Of a DNA stretch of 64,000 nt, positions 1 through 8,400 are shown one piece after another. This stretch comes from Candidatus Sulfotelmatobacter kueseliae (GTDB taxonomy: Bacteria; Acidobacteriota; Terriglobia; Terriglobales; Acidobacteriaceae), in assembly GCA_900290255.1 (NCBI GenBank), contig OMOD01000180.1:1-64000 (forward strand). Reading direction: 5' to 3'. A program made the translations under genes and the position numbers. Positions within the stretch are counted from its first letter, which is position 1. The number at the start of each line of letters is the position of its first letter. A model generated the notes under the pieces. The model did not search any database and was not told the DNA's origin. It saw only the letters and a list, made by a program, of their open reading frames with translations.

Positions 1-2
1 TC

Positions 3-185
3 TCAGATGTGTAGCTTAACTTCCGGTCTCAAACTGTCCCATTTCCGCTGACGTGGCACATTCCAGCGATAGAACGTCTGCTCGCTGATCCCAACCCGCC
101 GAATCAGCTCGGCAACCGCCATCCCCATCTCCGCTTGCTTCACGATGGTCACAATCTGTTCGACCGAGAACCGCTCGCGCTTCAT
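3..185 (-). pseudogene. IS3-family transposase OrfA, N-terminal fragment
   Basis: The 60-residue frame begins MKRERFSVEQIVTIVKQAE and continues to GISEQTFYRW, the helix-turn-helix N-terminus of IS3-type OrfA proteins. After FYRW the sequence no longer matches and the frame stops, so about 40 conserved residues are followed by unrelated sequence. No OrfB catalytic part lies in the window beside it. I read it as a dead insertion-sequence remnant at the edge of the accessory island. Confidence 0.75.
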
Positions 186-335
186 TCCGCAAAATCCGAC
201 GAAGGAACCACGAAGAGGCGGTATTTTAGTTGAACTCCGAATGGAAAACCGAGAGGCTTAGAACCTCCCAGTATCTGTTAGTTTCAAAACCTCCGGCATC
301 TGTTGGGAATCCTGTAGGCACGCCAGCATGGAGTT

Positions 336-914
336 ATGAAGTCTTGGCTACTCTCCCTCCTGCTGGTCGTATTCGTGTCCCGATGCGCGGCATCGGTCGT
401 CGCCATCACCACCACGAGCCTACCCAACGGCACGGTCGAGACTGCCTACTCTGCGGCCATCCAGGCCAGCGGCGGCTGCACTCCCTACAAGTGGGCGATC
501 GCCTCCGGAGCGCTGCCAGCCGGCGTCACGGCGAAGGTGCCGAGCACCAGGACGTCCCTGACGCTCACGGGAAAGCCGAGCAAAGCTAGCACCGACTCTT
601 TCGTCGTGAAGGTCACCGGGTGCGGCGGTCATCTCTCGCAGTTCTCGTACAAGATCGTCATCCAAGCGACAGCCATTCATGTGGTAGAACTGAGCTGGAA
701 GGCTTCGACATCGGACGATGTCACCGGCTACAACGTCTATCGCTGTCCAGACGGCGTGACCTGGAAGAAGATCAACGTGAGCCTGATAGGTTCGACGGTC
801 TACAGCGATTCCACGGTCGCGAATGAAACCACCTACTATTACGCGACGACAGCAGTCAATATCTACGGCGCCGAAAGCAGCATGTCAGGGGCAGTCAAAG
901 CGGTTATTCCCTAA
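336..914 (+). CDS. Secreted protein with Ig-like and fibronectin type III-like domains
   Basis: 192 residues. Residues 1-20 form a signal peptide (basic start, LLSLLLVVFV core). Residues about 24-110 resemble a putative Ig (He_PIG-like) domain: TTTSLPNGTVETAYSA, then GALPAGVTA, the usual pattern of these repeats. Residues about 115-192 resemble a fibronectin type III domain (VELSWKASTSDDVTGYNVYR, then TTYYYATTAVN). Such proteins are exported and bind or scaffold other surface molecules; no catalytic motif is seen. The ribosome binding site is poor (GGAG only 2 nt before ATG), so the start is moderately certain. Neighbours give no functional clue. Confidence 0.7.
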   Translation: MKSWLLSLLLVVFVSRCAASVVAITTTSLPNGTVETAYSAAIQASGGCTPYKWAIASGALPAGVTAKVPSTRTSLTLTGKPSKASTDSFVVKVTGCGGHLSQFSYKIVIQATAIHVVELSWKASTSDDVTGYNVYRCPDGVTWKKINVSLIGSTVYSDSTVANETTYYYATTAVNIYGAESSMSGAVKAVIP

Positions 915-944
915 CTCTTAAGGTCAAGTGCCTGCGGGACAGAA

Positions 945-984
945 ATCGACAAGCGAATTTATTCGCGTAACGAAACCCTATACC
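945..984 (+). pseudogene. Relic of a PIN-domain (VapC) gene
   Basis: About 35 bases match positions 14412-14447 inside the intact vapC gene at 14349-14741, with only four or so substitutions. Read in frame it gives IDKRIYSRNETLY where the intact toxin has IDKRICSGNETLH. Just upstream a one-base deletion shifts an otherwise similar stretch (PAGQ against SAGR). No start, no catalytic residues and no downstream part remain. It is a decayed internal piece of a second vapC copy between the secreted protein and the ATPase. Confidence 0.5.
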
Positions 985-1014
985 TTCTGGCGTAACGCGG
1001 AATGGCGTAGAAGG

Positions 1015-2154
1015 CTATGCGGCCTTGGATCTGATCCAATAGGGAAGTAGCGGGTCCAGAAAGAAATACTCTCCCCGGTAGCGATCAAGAATGTCGCGCG
1101 CATCAACGGACTGGAGTGCTTTCTGAACACTTGATGCAGGGCCGAGGCGGAACTCTTCGCGGACAGTCTGGGAATATATCTCCGAGGCTCCCCGGTGTGC
1201 CAGGGCCTGCAAGGTCGCACGTTGTCGAGCAGGGAGCTGTTCCCAAAGTAGCTCGTAGTACGTAGATTGGCCGATCACAAGCTTATCGATGACACTCTTT
1301 ACCTCAGAAGTATTCAGCGCGCGTTTGTCTGTGATTTCTGCGTAGTCCCAAAGCTCGTGCGCGATACGCTGCACGTCATAGGGAATTAGGTCTGCGGTGC
1401 CAAGCAGAGCAGACAGCGCACCATCATCGATTGTTCGACCTCGCCTGCGGAACTGAGACTTTATGAATTCCCTCCAAGCCTCGGCGGGAATCTTATCTAG
1501 AAACATTTGGGGGCCGGCCTTGTGAAAGGGGCGCTTGGAAGAAAGCATCTCCTGCATGAGTGAAGGCTGTGATCCAGCAAAAACGTAACCCACTTCTCTT
1601 TGTTGCTGTACTTGATTTCGAATGGCGTTCTCGACTGAACCTCCGTCGAATTCCGAAATTTGTTGAAATTCATCAAGGCAGATGGCCATGCGGAAGCCGG
1701 CATTGTTTGTCAGCTCCCCAGGTAGTGCGAAAACGTCGGGGGCAATTGGGGTGGGGTCGAAGCCCGTCCCTTTGCCAATCGAAACATTTACCTCACCCGT
1801 ACCGATGTTGTAGTTAATATCGGGCTTGACTTGCCTTCCGAAACGCGAAATCCAGTCCTTCACCCGCTCCCATGGCCCGGCCGCTCGCAGCACTTTCTCC
1901 GCAAATTTTTCGAGAAACTGCGCATAGCTGGAATAGCTGCTTACGGTCAGATTAACGGTATGTATGTGCCTCTTCCTCAATTTGAGCATGGCAACGGCTA
2001 CCAAGGAGCTCTTGCCAAAGCGCCGGGGGGAAAGAAGGAAGACTTTTTGACCATCCGCTAAGTCGCGGACCAACTGGTCCAGTTCGTCCGTGCGATCGAC
2101 AAATCTCGCGTCGTCGATGATTTCGCCAAATACAAAAGGATTTTCTAGGGTCAT
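1015..2154 (-). CDS. AAA/STAND-type ATPase with C-terminal winged-helix-like region
   Basis: 379 residues from the ATG at 2154, giving MTLENPFVFGEIIDDARFVDR, the typical start of this family; an upstream extension to 2193 is possible but unneeded. The P-loop is SPRRFGKSS (about residue 43), a GxRRxGKS variant of archaeal-type/STAND ATPases. Walker B is MAICLDEFQQI (about residue 160), followed by a sensor-like FAGSQPS. The C-terminal 120 residues look like a helical lid plus winged helix. These proteins are DNA- or partner-binding P-loop switches, common in accessory DNA; the partner is unknown. There is no obvious Shine-Dalgarno; two palindromes touch the start codon. Confidence 0.75.
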   Translation of the reverse strand: MTLENPFVFGEIIDDARFVDRTDELDQLVRDLADGQKVFLLSPRRFGKSSLVAVAMLKLRKRHIHTVNLTVSSYSSYAQFLEKFAEKVLRAAGPWERVKDWISRFGRQVKPDINYNIGTGEVNVSIGKGTGFDPTPIAPDVFALPGELTNNAGFRMAICLDEFQQISEFDGGSVENAIRNQVQQQREVGYVFAGSQPSLMQEMLSSKRPFHKAGPQMFLDKIPAEAWREFIKSQFRRRGRTIDDGALSALLGTADLIPYDVQRIAHELWDYAEITDKRALNTSEVKSVIDKLVIGQSTYYELLWEQLPARQRATLQALAHRGASEIYSQTVREEFRLGPASSVQKALQSVDARDILDRYRGEYFFLDPLLPYWIRSKAA

Positions 2155-2183
2155 TACGCTAAATAGCGTAACGCCAATTGGCG
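2154..2183. promoter_or_regulatory. Two abutting palindromes at the ATPase start
   Basis: TTACGCTAAATAGCGTAA (7-bp arms, 4-nt loop) is followed directly by the perfect 12-bp palindrome CGCCAATTGGCG. The first overlaps the ATG of the minus-strand ATPase by one base. Operator or self-regulation site is an inference. The GCGTAACG motif inside it also occurs at 965-972 and 990-997 beyond the other end of the gene. Confidence 0.4.
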
Positions 2184-2198
2184 CAATCTGCAACTTAG

Positions 2199-2310
2199 TA
2201 GCTGTAGGTCATCAGGCCACCTGTGAGTTGTCCAGATTGGCGGGGGAGAGTTCTTCCCAGCGGCCGGCGGGGGCGAAGCCGTCGAGGCCGAGCAGGGAAG
2301 CGCCGTTGAA
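2199..2310. repeat. 112-bp direct repeat, copy 1
   Basis: This stretch and 4274-4385 are alike along their whole length, by eye about 85 percent, with a long identical core (GTCCAGATTGGCGGGGGAGA). Both lie in the same orientation, 2.07 kb apart, on either side of the gene at 3296-4075. In the minus strand the repeat encodes the end of a protein fragment (DGFAPAGRWEELS). Confidence 0.75.
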
Positions 2311-2475
2311 GACGATGTGGCTGATCTTGACTACACCCTGGAGGCCGACCAGCTGACGTTCATCCACTTCATCGCGGCCGAGCAGTTCGGCATCGTAGCC
2401 GAAGTCGCGCAAGAACCAGTTCAACTTCCACAAGGCCTTCGGGTTGCAGTCCGTCCATGGCGGGAAAGGCGAGTG
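2212..2475 (-). pseudogene. C-terminal fragment of a phage-like (DUF669-like?) protein
   Basis: The minus frame reads NPKALWKLNWFLRDFGYD, then ELLGRDEVDERQLVGLQG and NGASLLGLDGFAPAGRWEELS, with codon use like a real gene, ending at a TGA at 2212. There is no credible start: upstream the frame fades near 2475. The ALWKL..FL...G then D..LVG then NG pattern resembles the C-terminus of phage DUF669 proteins (single-stranded DNA-binding type), but this is a weak match made from memory. Part of its end is duplicated at 4274-4385, where it carries an extra stop. Confidence 0.45.
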
Positions 2476-3295
2476 GCCGAGACACGGCCTAACACAGGAT
2501 TAGGATCGCCAAATCTTGAGCTGAGGTATCGCCAACTTGGTCTCGGCTCCACGTGCCGCGCTTGCCTTCCTGCCCGACCGTCGGCGCAGGCGAATAAATA
2601 GCCCGCAGCGGTTCTGGCCAGGCGGCCTTGCCATCAAGACGCAGCGTGTAAAACTAAGGAGCCGATTACCAAAACAAATGGGGGAGGGGCAGCCTGGGCC
2701 GGAAAGGTCCTTTGACTAGCCTCTCGACTTTCTTCATTCTCTATGGGTCGCTGCCCACAGGCAGCAAGGACGCTTGGCCAAGCGCACTGTGTTAGCCCAG
2801 AGCTGCGAACGGCTTGGTCCACACCACCGGGCGGGTGCTGCCGGCCGCGGGAACCGACTTAGCCCCATCTGAAGTTACCAAGCCAACCCAAGCCCCTGTT
2901 CGTTTTCTTCAGCACTGGCTTCATTGATAGGACCGGCATGACGGGGGACCCTAGCCCCCAGGACCCGGCTACACCCGGGGGACGGACCGGTTCTAGCCGC
3001 GTGCGCCATCCCTCAACCCGGCGGCGTGCGAGTCAAGGGCCCGGTTGCCCATCCCGCGCGTAGCAGCGCCACCCCGATCGCCCCTTCATCAATCCCGGCG
3101 AGGTTTCGATCGACAATTCCGGCAATTCTCTCTGATCTACGATAAGTGCTTTATTTGTAACCGACTAGCGATATTCTCGCGCGGTCACCAAAAATTCCCA
3201 ATATCAAAGTATTAGACAGAAGCGTCTGCTTCGCGGCTCGAATTGAAGTCAAGACCCAAACCAGACGCATTGTAAATTCTACGAAGGAACCTAAG
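2476..3295. other. Gene-less stretch, 820 bp
   Basis: I find no reading frame with credible codon use or start. The 2930-3110 part is GC-rich with several short self-complementary runs (GGGGG/CCCCC patches around 2943-2980). There is no tRNA or known RNA fold that I can recognise. The last 60 bases form the leader of the next gene. Confidence 0.5.
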
Positions 3296-4075
3296 ATGAT
3301 GCACGACAATCCAAATGCTTTAACGCAGGGGGACGGCAACACCAAGCCAGACCCTAGTATCGATATGAACCTCAACCCTAACCCCACCGCCGAAGTTGCT
3401 ACCAATGGCAGCGTCGACACGCCAGACCGCAGCGACGGCGTGCCAGCCGTCCAGCCGAAGCCGCCGACCTCAGAAGCGAAGTTGCACGCCAACCGTGAAA
3501 ACGCCAAGAAGTCGACGGGGCCGACGACGGCTCGGGGGAAGTATCACAGTCGCCTTAACGCCATGAAACACGGGATGCTGTCCAAGCCTATCCTGTACCA
3601 CGCTGACGGTACCCCTACCAACGACGACTTCCACACCTTGCAAGAACGCCTGCAGCAAAAGTACGGGACGGACGACATTCGTACCCAGCTGCTGACGGAG
3701 ACGATCGTGGTCGAATGCTGGCGTCAGCGGAAGGCACTGGACATCGAGGCACAGTGTTTCGAGTACCCTACTCACTTCAGTTCGACGGGATTGATGCCCC
3801 AGTTGCAGCGTTACCGCACTGCCAGCCAGCGGGCTCTCGAGAAAAGCTTTGAGCTGCTCGAAGAACAATCGCCATCCTCGTCGGCGGGGGAAGAAGCCGA
3901 AGGCGACGCTCCTGCCTTTCAACCCGAGACCGTCCCTCAGGCAGCGAAGCCCACGGGCGGTCTAACCGTAATGACAGGCGAAGAGTCTGCCCCCGAGCAA
4001 GGTTCGGAATCCCAGAACGAGGCCTCGAGCGGTGAGGGCTCAACTTCCACGGGTGACGTCGAAGATGCGGCCTAA
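3296..4075 (+). CDS. Unknown protein of the NAKKSTGP...KHGM family
   Basis: 259 residues. The core (residues about 62-175) carries LHANRENAKKSTGPTTARGK and RLNAMKHGMLS, a signature I know from many uncharacterised proteins of Acidobacteria and Planctomycetes, often in several copies per genome and in accessory regions. A basic N-terminal motif of this sort could touch nucleic acid, but function is unknown. The flanks are low-complexity: N-terminus rich in N, D and P, C-terminus rich in E, S and G. AAGGA precedes the ATG by about 8 nt. The gene is bracketed by the 112-bp direct repeats, suggesting it moved or was duplicated as a unit. Confidence 0.75.
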   Translation: MMHDNPNALTQGDGNTKPDPSIDMNLNPNPTAEVATNGSVDTPDRSDGVPAVQPKPPTSEAKLHANRENAKKSTGPTTARGKYHSRLNAMKHGMLSKPILYHADGTPTNDDFHTLQERLQQKYGTDDIRTQLLTETIVVECWRQRKALDIEAQCFEYPTHFSSTGLMPQLQRYRTASQRALEKSFELLEEQSPSSSAGEEAEGDAPAFQPETVPQAAKPTGGLTVMTGEESAPEQGSESQNEASSGEGSTSTGDVEDAA

Positions 4076-4273
4076 AATGGGCGGCGGGGGAGTCAACGAC
4101 TCCCCTTTCGCCCTCGTGGCGACGCCGGGCGCCCCGGGGGAAAAAAGGACGCACCCGGCTTGTTCGAAGGCCGGCCGAAGAGCATTGCTGCCCGGGTGCC
4201 TTCCTGCTCCGAGCCATCGAGATAGCGATGGCGATACCGCCGTGGGCAGGTCAGGTAGCGACTGATCCGGGTG

Positions 4274-4385
4274 TAGCTGTAGGTCATAAGGCCACCTGCG
4301 AACTGTCCAGATTGGCGGGGGAGAGTTCCTTCTAGCGGCCAGCAGGAGCGAAGGCGTCGAGCCGGAGCAGGGAAGTGCCGTCGAT
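4274..4385. repeat. 112-bp direct repeat, copy 2
   Basis: Partner of 2199-2310, same orientation. It has a premature TAG in the minus frame that copy 1 leaves open (at 4332), so this copy cannot encode the same tail. Beyond 4385 the two loci share nothing. Confidence 0.75.
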
Positions 4386-4500
4386 GCCACTTTCGAGTAG
4401 AAGCACGTCTCCGCTCGCAACGGAGAATTGGTAGGCGCGCGTGAGCAGTCGAAGGGCCTGGATCCGGGAACGATTCATCTGGCTAGTCGATTTTCGCTTC
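4386..4500 (-). pseudogene. Possible PIN-domain C-terminal relic
   Basis: The minus frame reads ALRLLTRAYQFSVASGDVLLLES, which resembles the A..Y.fSvyDallLE segment near the end of VapC toxins. It has no N-terminal part and runs straight into the repeat copy at 4385. The match is short and the call is tentative. Confidence 0.3.
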
Positions 4501-4673
4501 GCAGCTGACGAATTCTCTCTGATCAAATTGCCACGCGAGCTAAGCTTCACTGAGGCTAGGAATGCTCCCTGGCAGCGATCCCCTGGAAGCGAACCAGGAG
4601 CTTCCTATTCCACCGGACATGAAGGAGTACCACAAATCCCGCTGAAATCGGTCGCTCCTGCAACAGAGAAACA

Positions 4674-5069
4674 CTACCTCGGAATCAGATACGATCCAGG
4701 AATGTTTTCGTCCAGAGTTGCGAGGACGGCACCGTTCGCACTCGCAAGCTTGCTCAAGTGACCATCGGTAATTTGCTTGGGCGCTCTGACCCAACCTGGA
4801 AGATGAGAAACATCATGTTCGTCTGAAATGAACGTGAGTCGAGAAGTCCGCGCTTCCTTAAGGCGCAACAACAAGGCACGAGCCTGGGTGACGGTAAATC
4901 CGTATGCTGGGGCTTGGGCTAGCACGCGTACAAATCCGAGCTCTGTGATCGAGCAACTCGCCAAGTTCGGTGCATTATGCGATTGAACCCAAGAAGCAAG
5001 CCGACCGTGAAATTCGTGATTGATGAAACCGAGAGCGACTAGAGCATTCACATCAAGCAGGTATGTCAT
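4674..5069 (-). CDS. vapC: VapC-type PIN-domain toxin
   Basis: 131 residues, the normal VapC length. It begins MTYLLDVNALVAL, with the first PIN acidic residue in LLDVN (D6). CSITELGFVRVL supplies the conserved glutamate, ITDGHLSKLA the third acidic residue, and LATLDENI the fourth. PIN toxins are Mg-dependent RNases that cut tRNA or rRNA. The start ATG overlaps the antitoxin stop by 4 nt (ATGA at 5066-5069), so the two are translated together. No catalytic residue appears lost. Confidence 0.9.
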   Translation of the reverse strand: MTYLLDVNALVALGFINHEFHGRLASWVQSHNAPNLASCSITELGFVRVLAQAPAYGFTVTQARALLLRLKEARTSRLTFISDEHDVSHLPGWVRAPKQITDGHLSKLASANGAVLATLDENIPGSYLIPR

Positions 5070-5323
5070 GGGAAGTTCGCCAGAATTTCTTCAACCTCCT
5101 TGCTACTTAACGTCGGTGCGTTCGGGCCTGCACTCAAGGCGGGCAATCCAGTAACCGGGTCGGTCACGAGTTTGACTCGATGCGGCCGTTTCTTGCGCGG
5201 CGTCAGGACAATTCGCCCATCCTCGATGTTGGCATCCAAAGGATCGCCGGCCCGGATATCGAGTCTGCGGCGAAGCGGGCCTGGAAGAACGACTTGCCCC
5301 TTCGTAGAAACCTTGGTTTGCAT
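5066..5323 (-). CDS. vapB: AbrB/MazE-type antitoxin of the VapC at 4674
   Basis: 85 residues. MQTKVSTKGQVVLPGPLRRRL and GDPLDANIEDGRIVL form the swapped-hairpin AbrB DNA-binding domain (residues 1-45). The acidic C-terminus (SKEVEEILANF) would wrap the toxin. It lies upstream of and overlaps its toxin, as in most vapBC operons. It probably represses its own promoter: a 7-bp palindrome touches the start codon. A -10-like TAAGAT ends only 9 nt before the ATG, leaving no room for a ribosome binding site. Confidence 0.88.
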   Translation of the reverse strand: MQTKVSTKGQVVLPGPLRRRLDIRAGDPLDANIEDGRIVLTPRKKRPHRVKLVTDPVTGLPALSAGPNAPTLSSKEVEEILANFP

Positions 5324-5340
5324 GGTAAGACAATCTTACC
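5324..5340. promoter_or_regulatory. Palindromic operator candidate next to vapB start
   Basis: GGTAAGACAATCTTACC is a perfect inverted repeat (7-bp arms, 3-nt centre) directly before the minus-strand ATG at 5323. It contains the -10-like TAAGAT (5338-5333), and TTGCGA lies 17 bp upstream (5361-5356). The half-site GTAAG also recurs at the other AbrB-type antitoxin promoter (13355 onward). Binding is inferred. Confidence 0.5.
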
Positions 5341-5395
5341 TCTGTCTTTCTTTTTTCGCAACAGATTCGCAACGGGCGCTAACGACTCCCAGTAA

Positions 5396-5746
5396 CATCC
5401 AGTTACCGGCCGTTATGACAAAAATGCCGATGGCTCCGCGCCGCCCGCCGAATGGGAGATCCGGTATCTGGGATTATCGCGGGCTAACGTCAGTGACATC
5501 GAGAATCTGCTCGGCCAGGATCTCACTCCGTTCAATGTAGACTTTGTAATGTCGAGCGACGGGTCATCCGTCGGGCGGCAGTTTCATCTGATCAATAAGA
5601 AAGCTCGCTGGAAGATAAGTCCTGAGTTCTCGGCGGCGGTCGAAAGGGCGGCGATCGAAGCCACGAATGCCTTCGAGGCCAAACTCTTTGAGAAATCTGG
5701 CGTGACGATATTTGACGACTTTCGTGGCGTTGATCCCGAGCACTGA
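5396..5746 (+). pseudogene. 5'-truncated gene of unknown family
   Basis: A frame with gene-like codon use runs from just after a TAA (5393) to the stop at 5744-5746. It begins VTGRYDKNADGSAPPAEWE and continues EIRYLGLSRANVSDIENLL, then RWKISPEFSAAVERAA. No ATG or GTG lies in its first 50 codons; the first ATG, at 5549, would leave only 65 residues and discard conserved-looking sequence. I therefore read it as a gene that lost its 5' end. I do not recognise the family. Confidence 0.45.
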
Positions 5747-6284
5747 AAAAAATGGAAATAGCCGCGTTTCTCAGCGAGCCGGCCGAAGAGTCCGACGAAG
5801 CCGTGAAGTAAACATGATGTTCCTCACGGATTCACCGGTCCCGCGGCCAAGAACCACGCGTGGCGCTACGGACAACCGCCTTGGACCGAGGCGGACGACG
5901 GAGTCGGTAAACCCTGACTGCGAGACGGAGGGAAGGGCAAATGCCGGTCCTAGAGGGCGCCGGCTTAACGTGACCGGCAATAACTGCAACCAAGCTGAAA
6001 CCAGCCGGCAACCCGCCTAAGGGCAATTGCCCCAGCTCCTGCGGACTGTCCCCTCCAGAGCGTCTCTTTGCCTCCTTGCGGCTGGTTGCCAGACGACGTC
6101 TCTCGATAGATCTGTAAACATCCTTGAATCAACAGGTTGCAATCTTAGCGATTTGGGACTTTGCATTGGTAGAATAGCGGTAGTGAGCAACCTTTTTTGC
6201 CCATCCAGCAGCACGATAACTCCCTTTCTGTCAGTACCTTACAGGCAATGGTGTTAAGAGCCGTCAACCTCCAGGAGGAACAGG
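5747..6284. other. Gene-less stretch, about 540 bp
   Basis: Apart from a 19-codon frame at 5752-5811 (MEIAAFLSEPAEESDEAVK), which may be chance, nothing looks coding. There are short GC-rich inverted runs near 5950-6010. The last 20 bases hold the strong ribosome binding site of the next gene. Confidence 0.45.
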
Positions 6285-6866
6285 ATGAACGAGTGCGACC
6301 AGACCGAACCGTCGCTCCAGCTCAAAATCAACGATACGCTGGCCAAGTCTGTGCGCCTCCGATCTCACCCGGGTGCACCTGGTGACCGCGAGGTTGTTGT
6401 CGAGGATCCTTGGCTGGGCCTCTTCGCGCTCAACAGCCAGTTCGATCTGCTTGTGCGGGAAGCAGGTTCGCCCTGGCGCGCGGTGACCTTGGATGAACTC
6501 CGTGCAATTCTCGCAGCAACCACAGGGTTTCCGGACAAAGCTACAAGCGACCGTCAGACGCCTGGGCCCACGGCGCCTAACGGACCAAATGAATTCGCTG
6601 GAGCGCACCCCAAATTGGTGGGGTTGGGAACGATGACCGGGCTCGATGCATGCCTTCAACGGATTGCAACTCTACTTTATAGGGCTTCCATTCCGCATCT
6701 GAGGGCGGGATCAACCTTCGTCGTTCCATCCATGATGAATGCCCGAGAGTGTTTGTTACGAGCCGGTTTTCACCGGGACGAGCGATACGAGGCTGTCTTG
6801 TTCGATCCCGAGAGGAGAATTGCCATTCGGCTCCTGGAACGCGACCCACGTGTAGTTCTTGGATAA
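6285..6866 (+). CDS. Hypothetical protein, 193 residues
   Basis: GGAGG at 6274-6278 lies 6 nt before the ATG, an almost ideal ribosome binding site, which supports a real gene. The protein has no signal peptide and no membrane segment. The first 90 residues (EDPWLGLFALNSQFDLLVRE, WRAVTLDELRAIL) look like a compact alpha/beta fold. The middle (PGPTAPNGPNEF) is a linker, and the end (HLRAGSTFVVPSMMNAREC, then RLLERDP) is a second short domain. I do not recognise either part. It stands alone between gene-less stretches in the island. Confidence 0.55.
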   Translation: MNECDQTEPSLQLKINDTLAKSVRLRSHPGAPGDREVVVEDPWLGLFALNSQFDLLVREAGSPWRAVTLDELRAILAATTGFPDKATSDRQTPGPTAPNGPNEFAGAHPKLVGLGTMTGLDACLQRIATLLYRASIPHLRAGSTFVVPSMMNARECLLRAGFHRDERYEAVLFDPERRIAIRLLERDPRVVLG

Positions 6867-7398
6867 GAAGCCATTTGGAAGCGCTAGCCAAAGGAGGCAG
6901 CTGATGAAGTCCAGTCACCCTCAAGGATGGGGCGGGCAATCCACAAGGCGTGATCCGAGAATTGGCGGGGGACCAAGAGAGACTCTATGACCGGTCCGGA
7001 AACGCCATCGCCACCTACAGGCGGAACGTTAACTTTACGTTCGACAACAATGGCGTGCGCTTCGGAAGCGGCAACCGGCTGGCAGGCCTGGTCGAAGACG
7101 ACGAGTAGCCGCGCAACCGTAACCGTTGCCCGGTTTTCCCCAAAAGGTCCACGCCGCGAGTCCAGCGTCTGCCAGCCATAGCTTGTAACCCCAACCCCCC
7201 TGCTCTGGAAGCGCGAGCCATAAGGCCCGCCGGCCACCAGAAGCGGCCCAAACCCGGCGCCCCGGCTGGGCGCGCCTGCTTGCGATGGAAAATAACAACT
7301 ACGGAGACCTCTTAATGAGAAAGCACCAGTCCCTTTTGTGATCCCGCAAGGGGGAGACGGGGCTTAATCCAAAGGCTCTCTCGTTAGGGAGAATCTCC
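6867..7398. other. Gene-less stretch, about 530 bp
   Basis: No frame with a good start or convincing codon use. The segment 7180-7270 is GC-rich with short inverted runs (for example CCCCGGCTGGG). GGGAGAA at 7387-7393 belongs to the next gene. Confidence 0.45.
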
Positions 7399-7773
7399 AT
7401 GACGCCAGAAGAAAAACCAATTTGCAACACGAAAGCCAATGCCGAGGGCAACGGGCAAACCCAGCCCCTGCCGACAGGAAAGAAAGCCGAAGACCTGACC
7501 GCCGAGGAATGGGCGGGAATCAATTTTGGGTGGAAAGTCTACGGACTAATCTACGATCTGGAAGCTATGTTGCGGTGTAACCGCCGTGAGCGGAAGCAAC
7601 TGTTACGCTTCGTGGATACCTGTAACGCCGTGCTTGGCGAGGGGTCTTACAAACTCTACCTCGAGGCCGAAGCGGCGAAGAACTTCAAGAATTTCAAGAA
7701 ACGTGACCGTGCGACGAGGTTCGCCATGTTTGAGAAGATGGGGGAGATGATCGACCCGCAAAATCACAAGTAG
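7399..7773 (+). CDS. Hypothetical protein, 124 residues
   Basis: ATG follows GGGAGAA by about 6 nt. The first 35 residues are polar and probably disordered. Residues 36-124 are mostly helical, with LTAEEWAGINFGWKVYGLIYD and RRERKQLLRFVDTCNAVLGEG, and a lysine-rich middle (KNFKNFKKRDRA). No membrane segment, signal or catalytic motif. It is a lone small soluble protein of unknown role in the island. Confidence 0.5.
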   Translation: MTPEEKPICNTKANAEGNGQTQPLPTGKKAEDLTAEEWAGINFGWKVYGLIYDLEAMLRCNRRERKQLLRFVDTCNAVLGEGSYKLYLEAEAAKNFKNFKKRDRATRFAMFEKMGEMIDPQNHK

Positions 7774-8356
7774 CCGTGCGGTTATTTCGGCATAGGGCAT
7801 CCGTGATGGTGTGCTCCGCAGTCGAGTTGGCAGGAAAGCGGCCGACACTTCGCGGAGAGGCTTCTTGCCGAAAATGACTTTGCCGGCTAACGCAGAACTG
7901 CCGCCGCCCGCAGCTATCTGGATCCAGGCTCTGTCTGCCGGCGCGCCCCCGGTAGGTTAACCGTGCAAGCCAAAGCTTGTCTCACCACCGCTCCAGTTCT
8001 CTATCCCCCAGATCAGCCAAAACCTCATCTGCCCGGGGCGTAACTGCGTCGCTGTCTCGATCGGTTGGAGGAGAACTACACCCGGGCGGCTAGGTTGTTC
8101 GGGCGCACCTTCGAGTGAGCCCCAGGCACCTGTTTTCGCCATGACGATCCTGGCGCTATCCGGTTCGCCGCAGGGCTGTCGCTGAAAAGCCGGCTTGCAT
8201 CACGCTGATGGAGGCTCCAGGGAGTCCGTGCCCCGGGCAGGAAGGCATGCTCCTGGACCGTGGGACGCGAACGAGATTGGCAGACGGTAAGACGGTAATT
8301 GTGCCGGCGCGTGAGCGGTCCGCTCCGGCTGCTAAGGCAACGAGATTGGGCCAATG
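7774..8356. other. Gene-less stretch, about 580 bp
   Basis: Frames here are short with poor starts. Nothing recognisable was found until the terminator hairpin at 8357. Confidence 0.45.
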
Positions 8357-8389
8357 AAAAAGGGCGGCGGGGTCACCGCCGCCCTTTTT
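8357..8389. terminator. Bidirectional intrinsic terminator
   Basis: A perfect 14-bp stem (8357-8370 with 8376-8389) around a 5-nt loop: AAAAAGGGCGGCGG pairs with CCGCCGCCCTTTTT. A-tract on one side and T-tract on the other make it work in both directions. It lies 11 bp beyond the stop of the minus-strand gene at 8401. Confidence 0.85.
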
Positions 8390-8400
8390 CGACGTGTCGT

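Noticed and set aside
2930-3110. GC-rich self-complementary stretch as a structured RNA
   Set aside because: Short inverted runs only, no consistent fold or known RNA signature.
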